A stretch of DNA of 64,000 bases from Kuafuiihalomonas sp964473255. GTDB taxonomy: Bacteria; Myxococcota; Kuafuiibacteriia; Kuafuiibacteriales; Kuafuiibacteriaceae. Below are positions 25,156 through 36,870 of the stretch, piece by piece. The stretch spans positions 1 through 64,000 of the forward strand of contig CAYYOT010000021.1 in the NCBI GenBank assembly GCA_964473255.1, given 5' to 3'. Every line of letters starts with the position of its first letter. The first letter of the stretch is position 1. The notes beneath the pieces were generated by a model, which was not told the origin of the DNA, made no database searches, and worked only from the letters and a program-made list of their open reading frames with translations. Both the position numbers and the translations under genes were made by a program.

Positions 25156-26096
25156 ACCCGGCGAGCCACCCAGACCCCTTCTTCTTCGAGCGCGTCGACC
25201 CTTTCCCACTCGATGGCGAGATCCCATGCCTCGAGTGCTGCCCGGGCCGCTCGGGCGGTGAGCCGATTCGAAATGAGGACGCGCAGCGGCCGACCCGCGG
25301 GCCACTCGATGCGCTGATGGGGGAGCTGGAAGGCCTGGCCGCTGTGCGGATCCGCCCAAGCGACGACCTGCCAGGTCTCGCCGTCGGTGCCGAGCGTGCG
25401 CGCCTCGAATCGCAGCTCGTAGGCGCCCACCGACAGGCCGAGCTCGGACAACGCTCCGGTCATCCACGCTCGGCCCGGCGCGTTGTCATACTGGGGCACG
25501 ATCCGAGGAGCCGCCTCAGGCTGCGGGCCCGGTGAGAGGTTGAAGGATATCGCGATCCGGTCGCCGGTGCGGAGCCAGCGTCTCAAGCGATCTCCGAAGT
25601 CGGCGAGCTCGAAGTTGGGAACCATCCCAAAGGCCGTGAACAGCCGTGGCTCTTCATGGGAGCCGAAGGCCTCCGGCGAGAGTGCTTCCTCCAGGTCCAT
25701 GACCCACGGATCCACCGCGGAGACGAGGGTTCGATTTCGGAGCGCGCTCTCGACGACGAGGGTCGGGCTCGTGTCGATCGGCATGTACGTTCCGACGTTC
25801 GGTCGAGCAGCGCTCAATAGGCGGTGGTCCTTGGTGCCCCCACCGCAGCCGAGGCTGACGTGGCGAAACCCAGGCGTCATGCCGTCGAGCGCTGCCTCGT
25901 AGGCAGCATCGTAGGCGGCCTCCGTCGAGGAATCGATGCGGGAGGGACTATACGCACCGTGGTAGGCCAGCCAGCGGTTGGCCTGGGCCCACGAATCGTA
26001 CAGGAATCGGCCGGGCAGGCGGAGCTCGCGAAGGCCCTTCTCGAGCCGAGCGCGGACGGGTCCGGGATACTGGGACGGGTGGACAGCCAGGCGCAT
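25152..26096 (-). CDS. EgtD-like SAM-dependent methyltransferase
   Basis: 314 residues. RFLYDSWAQANRWLAYHGAYSPSR has the spacing of the YFYDE-x(n)-YYPTR region of histidine N-alpha-methyltransferases, and HVSLGCGGGTKDHRLL is a Gly-rich SAM site. PNFELADFGDRL and IAISFNLSPG follow the same fold. The residues that bind the EgtD substrate amino group cannot be checked by eye. No EgtB, EgtC or sulfoxide synthase is nearby, so ergothioneine synthesis is not supported. Its ATG overlaps the stop of the M1 peptidase (ATGA), so both are co-translated. Confidence 0.65.
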   Translation of the reverse strand: MRLAVHPSQYPGPVRARLEKGLRELRLPGRFLYDSWAQANRWLAYHGAYSPSRIDSSTEAAYDAAYEAALDGMTPGFRHVSLGCGGGTKDHRLLSAARPNVGTYMPIDTSPTLVVESALRNRTLVSAVDPWVMDLEEALSPEAFGSHEEPRLFTAFGMVPNFELADFGDRLRRWLRTGDRIAISFNLSPGPQPEAAPRIVPQYDNAPGRAWMTGALSELGLSVGAYELRFEARTLGTDGETWQVVAWADPHSGQAFQLPHQRIEWPAGRPLRVLISNRLTARAARAALEAWDLAIEWERVDALEEEGVWVARRV

Positions 26097-27871
26097 CACG
26101 AGGGTGCGCCGGCTTCCAGAAGGTCGGCCACCATCGCGCGGGCGACGGGATGGTAGCCTTCCCAGGCGGCCGCGTAGATATCCTCGGCCAGGGCCCGACC
26201 GTCCGGCCCACGAGCCAAGAGACCCGCGTAGAGCGGGCGCAGGTACTTCATCCGGCCCCAAGTGCTCAGGGCCTCGCGGATGGCCGGGTCAGCGGACTTG
26301 ACGTCGGACGCCGCGGCCCGGGCCAACCACTCGGCCCGGATTTCGGAGTTGGTCGATGTACCGAGCTGGAAGGCCTCGTTTAGCCAGCGACACTGCTCTG
26401 CATCGATGGTCGTCGGCAGCAGCGACAACACGACTTGCCATTCCATGCTGCTGAGCTCCGCCAATCCGTCGGCGGGACGCTCATTGCGTCCGATGGCCTC
26501 GGCCAGAGCCTCCAGTCGGTCGAGGTCCGCGACCCGAGGCTCACGTATCAGTGCGGGCAGCCCCGGGGCAGCGATCCACGCATCGATGTCGACGCGCTCG
26601 CGCGCCTGGGGAAGCTTTTCATCGAGGAACGTCACGAACTGTTCGGTCGTGATGGACCGAAACCGGTGCTCGTCGATGTAGGCCCTCAGGAACGCGTCGA
26701 AGGCGGCCCGTCCCACCGTCTCTTCCAGCTGGAGGAGGAACAGATATCCCTTCTCGTAGGGAATGCTGGAGAAGACCTGGTCGGGGTCGCGTCCTTCGAG
26801 GTGCGTTCTCAGCGCCGTGAGCTGGGGATCGACGTTGGTGAGCCGGTTCAGATCTCGATGGAGATCCCGTCGACCGACCGCCGCCTGCAGGGACGCTTGT
26901 TTCGGCCCCTGGAGGGCCTCGATGATCCGACGCTCGGCGTAGACGGTGAAGCCTTCGTTGAGCCAGAAGTGCTCAGCGCTGGCGTTGGTGACGAGATTTC
27001 CGGTCCATGCGTGGGCGAGCTCGTGCGCGACGACGTTCACCAGCGATCGGTCTCCGGTGAGGAGGGTCGGCGTCAGGAAGGTGAGTCGCGGATTCTCCAT
27101 CCCGCCGTACGGAAAAGAGGGGGGCATGACCAGCAGATCGAAGCGATCCCAGGCATAGGGGCCGAACAGGGACTCTGCGGTCTCGATCATCCGCTCCACT
27201 TCGCCGAAATCGGATGCCGCCTGGTTCAACAGCGGCTCCTCGGCGTACACGATGGAGCGAGGCCCGACCGCCTCCGAACGGAGGTCTCCAGCCGCGAACG
27301 CCAGCAGGTAGGACGGGATCGGTTGCGGCATGCGAAAGGTGAACTCGGTCTGACCGTCCACCTCCCGCGCCTCGCCCGGAGCTGCGGCGAAGACGCCCCG
27401 GACCTCTTTCGGCACCGTCAACCGTGCGTCGAAGGTGAACCGAATGCGAGGACTGTCCTGGCACGGCACGATCGAGCGGGCATGGATCGCTTGGCACTGA
27501 GTGAAAACGAAGGGATGAGTTCGGGCGGCCGTCTGCGCGGCGCTCAACCACTGAAGAGCGGTCGCGTCCGGAGAGGTCCGGTATTCGATCGAAATGCGGG
27601 GGCGGGTCGAGTACAGGCGGAGCCGGCGGCCGAGAACCGGGTCGTCCTCTCCCAATTCGAAACGAACGGAATCGCCGGAGTCGTCGATGATCGACCGCAG
27701 GGCCAGGTCCTTCGTGTCCAAGTCGACGTAGGCATCCGGGGCATCGGTTAGCTCGAAGGTGGCGATTCCGTGCAGAACCTGTTCCTCGAAGTCCACGCGC
27801 AGCTCCAGGTCGAGGTGGCGGATGTCGGGCTGGCCATCGTCGGCAAAGGAGTGAGGATCGGGGCGGCCCAT
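26096..27871 (-). CDS. M1 metallopeptidase, leukotriene-A4-hydrolase-like
   Basis: 591 residues. The catalytic domain has GGMEN at about 256-260, HELAH at 283-287 and the third zinc ligand Glu306 in LNEGFTVY, complete for an M1 aminopeptidase. The block from FGPYAWDRFDLLVMPPSF through HAWTGN and EHFWLNEG closely follows LTA4 hydrolase rather than PepN. The C-terminal third (about 430-591) is the helical armadillo-like domain of that group. It should release N-terminal residues from peptides; epoxide hydrolase activity is only a possibility. No signal peptide, so cytosolic. Confidence 0.93.
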   Translation of the reverse strand: MGRPDPHSFADDGQPDIRHLDLELRVDFEEQVLHGIATFELTDAPDAYVDLDTKDLALRSIIDDSGDSVRFELGEDDPVLGRRLRLYSTRPRISIEYRTSPDATALQWLSAAQTAARTHPFVFTQCQAIHARSIVPCQDSPRIRFTFDARLTVPKEVRGVFAAAPGEAREVDGQTEFTFRMPQPIPSYLLAFAAGDLRSEAVGPRSIVYAEEPLLNQAASDFGEVERMIETAESLFGPYAWDRFDLLVMPPSFPYGGMENPRLTFLTPTLLTGDRSLVNVVAHELAHAWTGNLVTNASAEHFWLNEGFTVYAERRIIEALQGPKQASLQAAVGRRDLHRDLNRLTNVDPQLTALRTHLEGRDPDQVFSSIPYEKGYLFLLQLEETVGRAAFDAFLRAYIDEHRFRSITTEQFVTFLDEKLPQARERVDIDAWIAAPGLPALIREPRVADLDRLEALAEAIGRNERPADGLAELSSMEWQVVLSLLPTTIDAEQCRWLNEAFQLGTSTNSEIRAEWLARAAASDVKSADPAIREALSTWGRMKYLRPLYAGLLARGPDGRALAEDIYAAAWEGYHPVARAMVADLLEAGAPS

Positions 27872-27948
27872 GAGGCAGGCCTAGGCGAAGGGCTGCGCGA
27901 GGTCCAGAGTCGCTGGAATTCTCGGCCGGCCGGCGTATGCTGGGCGCC

Positions 27949-28521
27949 ATGAGCACATCGACCTGGGCGGCAGCGCTTGCGTGCCTGTGCGTCCTCGCGT
28001 GTCGCCCGTCGGCGGATTCGGGCTCGCCCCCCACGCCCGCGGCCCCGACCGAGGCGTCTTCGGAGGTCGCCGCTCCGCGGGGGGTGGTGCCCGAGGACCG
28101 CGACCACGTCGATGCCGACGGCGTGGTCCGGCGGGGGCAGCCCCTGAGCTCGCAAGCGGCAATTTCGGTGCTGGCCGCCGACGAGCGAGCGGTGGAGCTC
28201 GAGGGGAAGACGGTCAAGATCGAAGGCCGCGTCGACAGCGTCTGTACGAAGAAGGGCTGCTGGATGGTCGTCACCGACGATGCCGGAACGACCCGCGTTC
28301 GCGTGACGGCGAAAGGCTACGGCTTCTTCGTCCCCCGGAAGGCACCCGGCCTCCGCGCCGTCGTCGAAGGAACCCTCGACGTCGAGACGCTCGACGTCGA
28401 GACCGCGCAGCACTTCGAGGATGACCGGGTCGCCGGAACCGACGAGCCGTCTCGCCAGGTCACCGAGCCCCAGCGCGAGCTCTCGGTCGTAGCTCGCGGC
28501 CTCGAACTCCATCAAGGCTGA
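27949..28521 (+). CDS. DUF4920 lipoprotein
   Basis: 190 residues. Signal with lipobox VLAC near Cys18, a Ser/Pro/Ala/Thr linker, then a DUF4920 fold: VKIEGRVDSVCTKKGCWMVV, followed by VRVTAKGYGFFVP. The two Cys (VCTKKGC) are kept as in the family, whose members resemble OB-fold domains that may bind metal. Function unknown. ATG 27949 is used, with 27937 in frame upstream. The gene starts 78 bp from the divergent M1 peptidase gene. Confidence 0.85.
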   Translation: MSTSTWAAALACLCVLACRPSADSGSPPTPAAPTEASSEVAAPRGVVPEDRDHVDADGVVRRGQPLSSQAAISVLAADERAVELEGKTVKIEGRVDSVCTKKGCWMVVTDDAGTTRVRVTAKGYGFFVPRKAPGLRAVVEGTLDVETLDVETAQHFEDDRVAGTDEPSRQVTEPQRELSVVARGLELHQG

Positions 28522-28571
28522 GTCCCACTTCCGCAAACCCACGACGGTTGGTCGCTCGCGGTACGAGGGGG

Positions 28572-30311
28572 CTATCCGTCGATGCCGAGGCGGCGCATCT
28601 TGCGCCAAAGGGTCGTGCGATCGATGCCGAGAAGTTCTGCGGCCTTTGCTTTCTTGAATCGTGCCTCGCGCAGGGCCTGGAGGATCCGCTGCCGTTCGTC
28701 GGCGCCGATGACTCGACGTTCAGCCGAGACGGGCGAGGCTTTCGTCGACTCGGTGCCGCGTTCCAAGATGTGGCGCGGCAGGTGCTCGAGGCGAACCTCG
28801 TCTTCACACAGGAAGCAGAAATACTCGACCAGGTTCTTGAGCTCACGCACGTTACCCGGCCAAGGATAGGCCTCCAGGACGCTCAAGACCGTCGGGGAGA
28901 GCAGCTTGGGTGCCGGGCGACCCGGACGTTCGGCATTGATCAGGAAGTACTCGAGTAGGAGCTCGATGTCTTCGGGACGCTCTCGCAGTGGAGGGACGCG
29001 GAGTGGGACGACGCTCAAGCGGAAGAAGAGGTCACTTCGGAACTGGCGGTCGGCGATGGCTTCTTGGAGCGAGCGGTTCGCCGCCGCGATCACGCGCGCA
29101 GAAAACGGTGTCGACGCCGAGCCGCCGAGTCGTTCGAAGCGACGACTCTCGAGGACGCGGAGGAGAAGTGCCTGGTGCTGGATCGGGATCTCGGTCACCT
29201 CGTCCAACAGAAGCGTTCCGCCCTCGGCGAGCTCGAGCTTTCCGCGCTGGGTCTTGACGGCGCCGGTGAACGCGCCTCGTTCGTGCCCGAATAGTTCGGA
29301 CAACAACAGGCTTCCGGTGAAGGTCGCGCAGTTGACCGCATAAAAGGGCTGCCGCCGGCGTGACCCCAAACTATGAATTGCTCGGGCTACGAGCTCTTTG
29401 CCTGCTCCACTCTCGCCCTCGACGAGGACGGACGCGTCGCTGTCGGCGACGTTCTCCAACAGCCGAAACAAAGATAGCATCTTGGGTGACCTCGAGATCA
29501 TCCCCTGGAAACCGTACTGCCGCTCGATACTGCTGGCTTCAGGTCGATCGGTGTCGGCCGGGCGGACGAGCGCCATCAACTCTTCGCTGCCGTAACGAAG
29601 CGGAAGAAAGGCGATGCGGACGCGCGTGACCTCTCCACTGCTGGTCCGGACCGTTGCTTCAATCTTTCGGGCGGGGAGCTCCTCGATAGATGGCTGGTGG
29701 CCGACCTCTTCGGAGCTGAAGATATCGAAGAAGGTGCGGCCGAACGCTTCGCTCTTCATCAAGCCGGTGAGGCGCGTCATCGACTCGGAGAAGTCACGGA
29801 TGCGCAGGTCGCCATCCAAAGTGACGACGCCTTCGGAGACGCTTTCGAGCAGGGTGTCGGTGCACCGTCGTTCCTGCAGCAGCTGGTGGTCCCGTTCCTT
29901 GAGTTCGTCTCGGTCGCGTACCTCGCGGGTCACGTCGCGAAACGCCTCGATGCCTCCAATGACTCGGCCTTTCGAGTCGCGGACGAGCCGCCCGTTCTTA
30001 CGAAAGACTCTTGGCTCTGGCGTGTAGATGGTCACCTCGACGTCGTCGATGACTCCGGTCTCGTAGAGCCGACAGCGGCACTCGCATTGCGGGCAATCCA
30101 AGACCTCGGTGCAGCTCCGTCCGATCGCGTCCTCGGGATCGAGAGCGAGCACCTCGCGCGCTCGCGCGTTCGCGTGGACCAAGCGGCGGTCCGGACTGAC
30201 AAACACGAGGGCTTCGGTCATGGCGTCTTGAACTCCAAGCCAGAAGTCGCGCTCCGACTGGCCGGAAGCCGCCACGAAACTCTCCAAACTCGCGTCGTGC
30301 GGTTTAATCAC
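28572..30311 (-). CDS. Sigma-54-dependent PAS transcriptional activator
   Basis: 579 residues. Two PAS domains (about 25-125 and 150-255) precede the AAA+ domain (about 265-505), which has Walker A GESGAGKE (Lys305), the sigma-54 contact loop GAFTGA (Phe348) and a Fis-type helix-turn-helix near the end (AKAAELLGIDRTTLWRKM). The first PAS carries a Cys cluster, C67 and CPQCECRC at 73-80, so it may bind iron, an Fe-S cluster, heme or sense thiol redox state. No receiver domain, so the signal is sensed directly. It faces the octaheme gene, whose promoter is of the sigma-54 type. Confidence 0.95.
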   Translation of the reverse strand: MIKPHDASLESFVAASGQSERDFWLGVQDAMTEALVFVSPDRRLVHANARAREVLALDPEDAIGRSCTEVLDCPQCECRCRLYETGVIDDVEVTIYTPEPRVFRKNGRLVRDSKGRVIGGIEAFRDVTREVRDRDELKERDHQLLQERRCTDTLLESVSEGVVTLDGDLRIRDFSESMTRLTGLMKSEAFGRTFFDIFSSEEVGHQPSIEELPARKIEATVRTSSGEVTRVRIAFLPLRYGSEELMALVRPADTDRPEASSIERQYGFQGMISRSPKMLSLFRLLENVADSDASVLVEGESGAGKELVARAIHSLGSRRRQPFYAVNCATFTGSLLLSELFGHERGAFTGAVKTQRGKLELAEGGTLLLDEVTEIPIQHQALLLRVLESRRFERLGGSASTPFSARVIAAANRSLQEAIADRQFRSDLFFRLSVVPLRVPPLRERPEDIELLLEYFLINAERPGRPAPKLLSPTVLSVLEAYPWPGNVRELKNLVEYFCFLCEDEVRLEHLPRHILERGTESTKASPVSAERRVIGADERQRILQALREARFKKAKAAELLGIDRTTLWRKMRRLGIDG

Positions 30312-30364
30312 TCCGAAATCTTAAGTCTTTGGAATCACGACGTAAAGACTGCATGCAACGAACG

Positions 30365-30401
30365 GTTGTGCGAGCAACGGAAGGTTGCGCGGCCGTGCAA
30401 C
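30365..30401. promoter_or_regulatory. Probable enhancer (UAS) sites for the sigma-54 activator
   Basis: Two inverted repeats of GTTG/CAAC half-sites: GTTGTGCGAGCAAC (30365-30378) and GTTGCGCGGCCGTGCAAC (30384-30401), the latter matching its complement at 16 of 18 bases. A further GCAAC is at 30355-30359. Their centres are about 76 and 96 bp upstream of the predicted start of transcription, the usual place for activator sites. Binding by the neighbouring regulator is inferred. Confidence 0.5.
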
Positions 30402-30441
30402 ATGGTCCGCCGAAGTCCCGTGCTTGGCGGGCGATCCACGA

Positions 30442-30457
30442 TGGCTCGTGCCTTGCT
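30442..30457 (+). promoter_or_regulatory. Sigma-54 (-24/-12) promoter of the octaheme gene
   Basis: TGGCTCGTGCCTTGCT fits TGGCAC-G-N4-TTGCW with the GG and GC exactly 12 bases apart and one mismatch in the -24 element. Transcription would begin near 30468, about 42 bases before the ATG at 30510. The only sigma-54 activator in the window is encoded directly upstream and divergent. Confidence 0.75.
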
Positions 30458-30509
30458 TCTGCTGGCGCCAGGCGGGGCGCCTTCGCCCGCGCTGCTGAGG
30501 AAGGGTGTC

Positions 30510-32474
30510 ATGAGAAGCATTTTCAATCAGTCCACTTTGTCATTGGCCGTGGGCGCACTAACGCTGCTCGGGGCCTGCAGTAGCGACGACGGAAGCGGAA
30601 CCGTCGTTCGGCCGGATGCCGGTGGCGGCGGCTCGGCCGACGCTGCGCCAGCCCCACCCAGCTGCGACCCCTCGTGCTCGCCCGACAACTGCCAGGCCTG
30701 CAGGATCGAAGGCGAGACCGCCACCTGTGAGTATCTGTGTGACGAAGGTCTGATGTGCGAGATGGGGCTGTGTAAGGCTCCCGAAGAGATCACGTGCGAT
30801 CCCGTCTGTGGCGCCTGCGAAACCTGCGTGGTCGGCGACATCAGCGGGACGGCTTCCTGCGTGGAGAACTGCGGAGCCAACACGAGCTGCGAGGAAAACC
30901 TTTGCGTCGCCCCTCCGCCAGTCGAAGAAGTGAAGTGCGACCCGGCGTGCGGCGAATGCCAGATCTGCAGTCTCGTCGATGGAACGGCCGAGTGCGTCGA
31001 CACGTGCGGCAGCGATGAAGCCTGCAACGCCGGACAGTGCGTTCGCGCCGGTTTTCACGCGCGGTTTGCCGCCCTCCAGGGGCCGTTCACGGATGGACCG
31101 TCTGTAACGGTCGCCTGCCTGGACTGCCATGAGGACGAAGCGGCCGAGATGCTCGAGAGCCCCCACTGGCTCTGGACCGGACCCACGCCGAACCTGGAAG
31201 GCAAGGAAGGCCGCATCGACATCGGGAAGAACAACCTCATCAACAACTTCTGCGTCGCCGTCCCGGCCATCGAGCCTCGGTGCACGCAGTGTCACGCCGG
31301 TTATGACTACAAGGACTCGAGCTTCAACTTCGAAGACATCACGAAGATGGACTGCCTCGTGTGTCACGCCGATCCGGCCTCCGGGTACGCGAAAGCCAAG
31401 AAGACCGGGGGCCAGCCCGAGCCCGCCGTGGACCTTCAGCTTGCAGCCCAGAGCGTTGGCGTCTCGACGGTCAAGAACTGCGGCAACTGTCACTTCAAGG
31501 CCGGCGGAGGCGACAACGTGAAGAAGGGCGACATCGGCTCGGCCCTAGCTTCGGCGACCTTCGAGTCCGACGTCCACATGGGCCGCGGGTTCACCTGCGC
31601 CAACTGCCACGCAGACGAAGATCATGTGACCCTGGGGCAAGGCGTTCACACACCGGTGACCCAAGGACGACTCGCTTGCGAAGACTGCCACAGCGAAGCG
31701 CCGCACGACGACGCCAACCTGGACGACCACGCCTTGGACGTCGCCTGTCAGACGTGCCACATCCCGGCCTTCAGCCGCCAGCAGCCGACGAAGATGGACT
31801 GGAACTGGGCCACCGCCGGAAACAAGACTCGTGGAACGAACGGCATCGAGAAGGATACCCTTCCCGATGGAACGGAAGTCGTCGTCTACGACTTCATGAA
31901 GGGTGACTTCGTCTGGGAGAAGAACGTGAAGCCCGTATACGGATGGCACAACGGTCGAGTGGACCACATGGTGCTGGAATCGCGGTTCGTCGAAGGCGAG
32001 GGTACGGAGGAGAATCCGATCGTCATTGCTCGGCCGCTCGCCGGCTACATCGACGATGATGCCAAGATCTTCCCGTTCAAGCTCATGACCGGCCGACAGC
32101 CCGCCCAGACCGCGGAGCGCTTCTTGATCGCTCCAGACCTCTTTGGGCCGGGAGGCTTCTGGGCCGGGATTCCCGACGCGGGCGATTACACACCCGAAGG
32201 TGTCCGCGACCTTTGGACCACGACTCTGACGCAAGGTGCGCAACAAGCCGGGCAGATCGGTGCGCAAGAGACGATCGCTCCTACGGACTGGGACTTCCTG
32301 AACACCGAGATGTACCTTGGTATCAATCATGAGGTAGCCCCCGCCAGCGAGGCTCTCGGGGCCACGGTCGAAAGCTGCATGGCATGTCATGGGGCCGAAG
32401 GCCTCGATTGGACCGAGCTAGGTTATGCCTGTGATCCCCTTGGCGACGCGGACGGCTGCGGTAGCCGCCACTGA
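30510..32474 (+). CDS. Octaheme c-type cytochrome lipoprotein (OTR-like) with Cys-rich repeats
   Basis: 654 residues from ATG 30510, with GGAAGGG seven bases upstream. Signal and lipobox LGAC, then three Cys-rich repeats of about 40 residues at about 52-175, each with eight Cys as C-x3-C-x2-C-x2-C-x(n)-C-x3-C-x5-C-x4-C. Eight CxxCH sites follow at 203, 258, 282, 324, 363, 390, 413 and 623. Eight hemes and a long gap before the last match the octaheme tetrathionate-reductase family, periplasmic multiheme enzymes acting on sulfur or nitrogen compounds. The lipid anchor and Cys repeats suggest surface or outer-membrane electron transfer. The substrate cannot be read from sequence. Confidence 0.9.
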   Translation: MRSIFNQSTLSLAVGALTLLGACSSDDGSGTVVRPDAGGGGSADAAPAPPSCDPSCSPDNCQACRIEGETATCEYLCDEGLMCEMGLCKAPEEITCDPVCGACETCVVGDISGTASCVENCGANTSCEENLCVAPPPVEEVKCDPACGECQICSLVDGTAECVDTCGSDEACNAGQCVRAGFHARFAALQGPFTDGPSVTVACLDCHEDEAAEMLESPHWLWTGPTPNLEGKEGRIDIGKNNLINNFCVAVPAIEPRCTQCHAGYDYKDSSFNFEDITKMDCLVCHADPASGYAKAKKTGGQPEPAVDLQLAAQSVGVSTVKNCGNCHFKAGGGDNVKKGDIGSALASATFESDVHMGRGFTCANCHADEDHVTLGQGVHTPVTQGRLACEDCHSEAPHDDANLDDHALDVACQTCHIPAFSRQQPTKMDWNWATAGNKTRGTNGIEKDTLPDGTEVVVYDFMKGDFVWEKNVKPVYGWHNGRVDHMVLESRFVEGEGTEENPIVIARPLAGYIDDDAKIFPFKLMTGRQPAQTAERFLIAPDLFGPGGFWAGIPDAGDYTPEGVRDLWTTTLTQGAQQAGQIGAQETIAPTDWDFLNTEMYLGINHEVAPASEALGATVESCMACHGAEGLDWTELGYACDPLGDADGCGSRH

Positions 32475-32493
32475 CGCCTCCCCTCAGCGAGCA

Positions 32494-32523
32494 TGGCGGA
32501 CCCGGCGCGTTCCGGGTCCGCCA
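32494..32523. terminator. Strong hairpin between convergent cytochrome and RND genes
   Basis: TGGCGGACCCGG and CCGGGTCCGCCA form a perfect 12-bp stem around CGCGTT. It sits 20 bp past the cytochrome stop and 29 bp past the RND stop, so it may end transcription from both sides, though no T tract follows on the + strand. Confidence 0.7.
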
Positions 32524-32551
32524 CCCCGGCTCATCCGAGGTGAATCGGTGT

Positions 32552-35844
<3,293 letters not shown>

Positions 35845-35848
<4 letters not shown>

Positions 35849-36870
35849 GAGCGCGCCTCGATCGGTTGGCCATCGGCCAGAGACCTTGCACCCTCGACCA
35901 CGACCGACTCGCCCGACTCGAGCCCGGACACGACCTCGACCATGTCATCGAAGCGTTTGCCGGTCTTCACGAGTCGCAGCTTGGCGCGGCCTTCATCGGC
36001 CACGAACACGATCTCCAGGGAACCGCGCCGCAGAATCGCTCTTTCGGGCAGACGGAGAACTTGGGTGCGACCGGTCGGAATCGAGGCTCGACCGAACTGG
36101 CCCGCGCGGAGGTCGGGAGACGAGGGCAGGTCCAGCTTCACCAGGAGCGTACGGCTGTTGGGGTCCGCCGCGGGAGCGATCTCGGAGACCGTGGCCTCCA
36201 CCCGGTCGGCCGCGCCAGCCATGCGCACGGGAATCGGGGCGCCGATGCCGACGAAACGGCTCAGTGCTTCTGGGACCGCGACCTCGAGCTGTAGGTTCGT
36301 GGGATCTTCGATCTCGATGAGCGGGCGGCCGGGGGAGGCCAAGTCACCGACGTCGGCGAGCTTGTGCGTCACCCGTCCGGCGAAAGGCGCGCGTACTTTG
36401 GCGTAGTCGAGGATGCTTCGTGCCTCCTGGAGATTCGCCTTCGCAACCTCGTACCGAGCGTTGGTTGCTTCGAACTCCTGGGGTGTGACGGCGTCTCTCG
36501 CGCGCAGGCGCTCGAACCGGTCGCGGTCGGTCTTGGCTTGGTGATAGACCGCCTCGGCCTGACTGAACTTGGCCTTGACCTCGGCAACGTCGAGCTCGGC
36601 AACGAGCTGCCCCGACTTCACCCGGTCGCCGAGCCGCACGGGCATGCGGCTGATGCGTCCGCTGACTTTGGCCTCGAGCGTTGCCCGCAGCTTGGCCCGG
36701 ACGGTGCCGACCACCTCCTGGGTCCCCTGTAGCCCCTGGGCGGCGATCGTCTGCACCCGTACGTTTACGGTGGGCAGCGGGGCGCTGGTCGTCGGGTGGG
36801 GGTGCTCGGCTTCGCAGGCCGACACGAGCGTCCCAGCCGTCAGCAATACCACTATGCTTCTCATCGTCAT
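35845..36870 (-). CDS. RND periplasmic adaptor (membrane fusion protein), lipoprotein
   Basis: 341 residues. Lipobox LVSAC, so inner-membrane or periplasmic lipid anchoring as for AcrA. Biotinyl-lipoyl and coiled-coil regions (VYHQAKTDRDRFERLRARD), then KVRAPFAGRVTHKLADVGD and a C-terminal beta barrel. It joins the permease to the outer-membrane channel. ATG 36870 is used because it overlaps the TolC stop (ATGA); ATG 36864 has a better-spaced GGAGA and could be the true start, giving 339 residues. Confidence 0.9.

Noticed and set aside
25152..26096. Ergothioneine biosynthesis cluster
   Set aside because: Only an EgtD-like gene is present; no sulfoxide synthase, amidase or lyase beside it.
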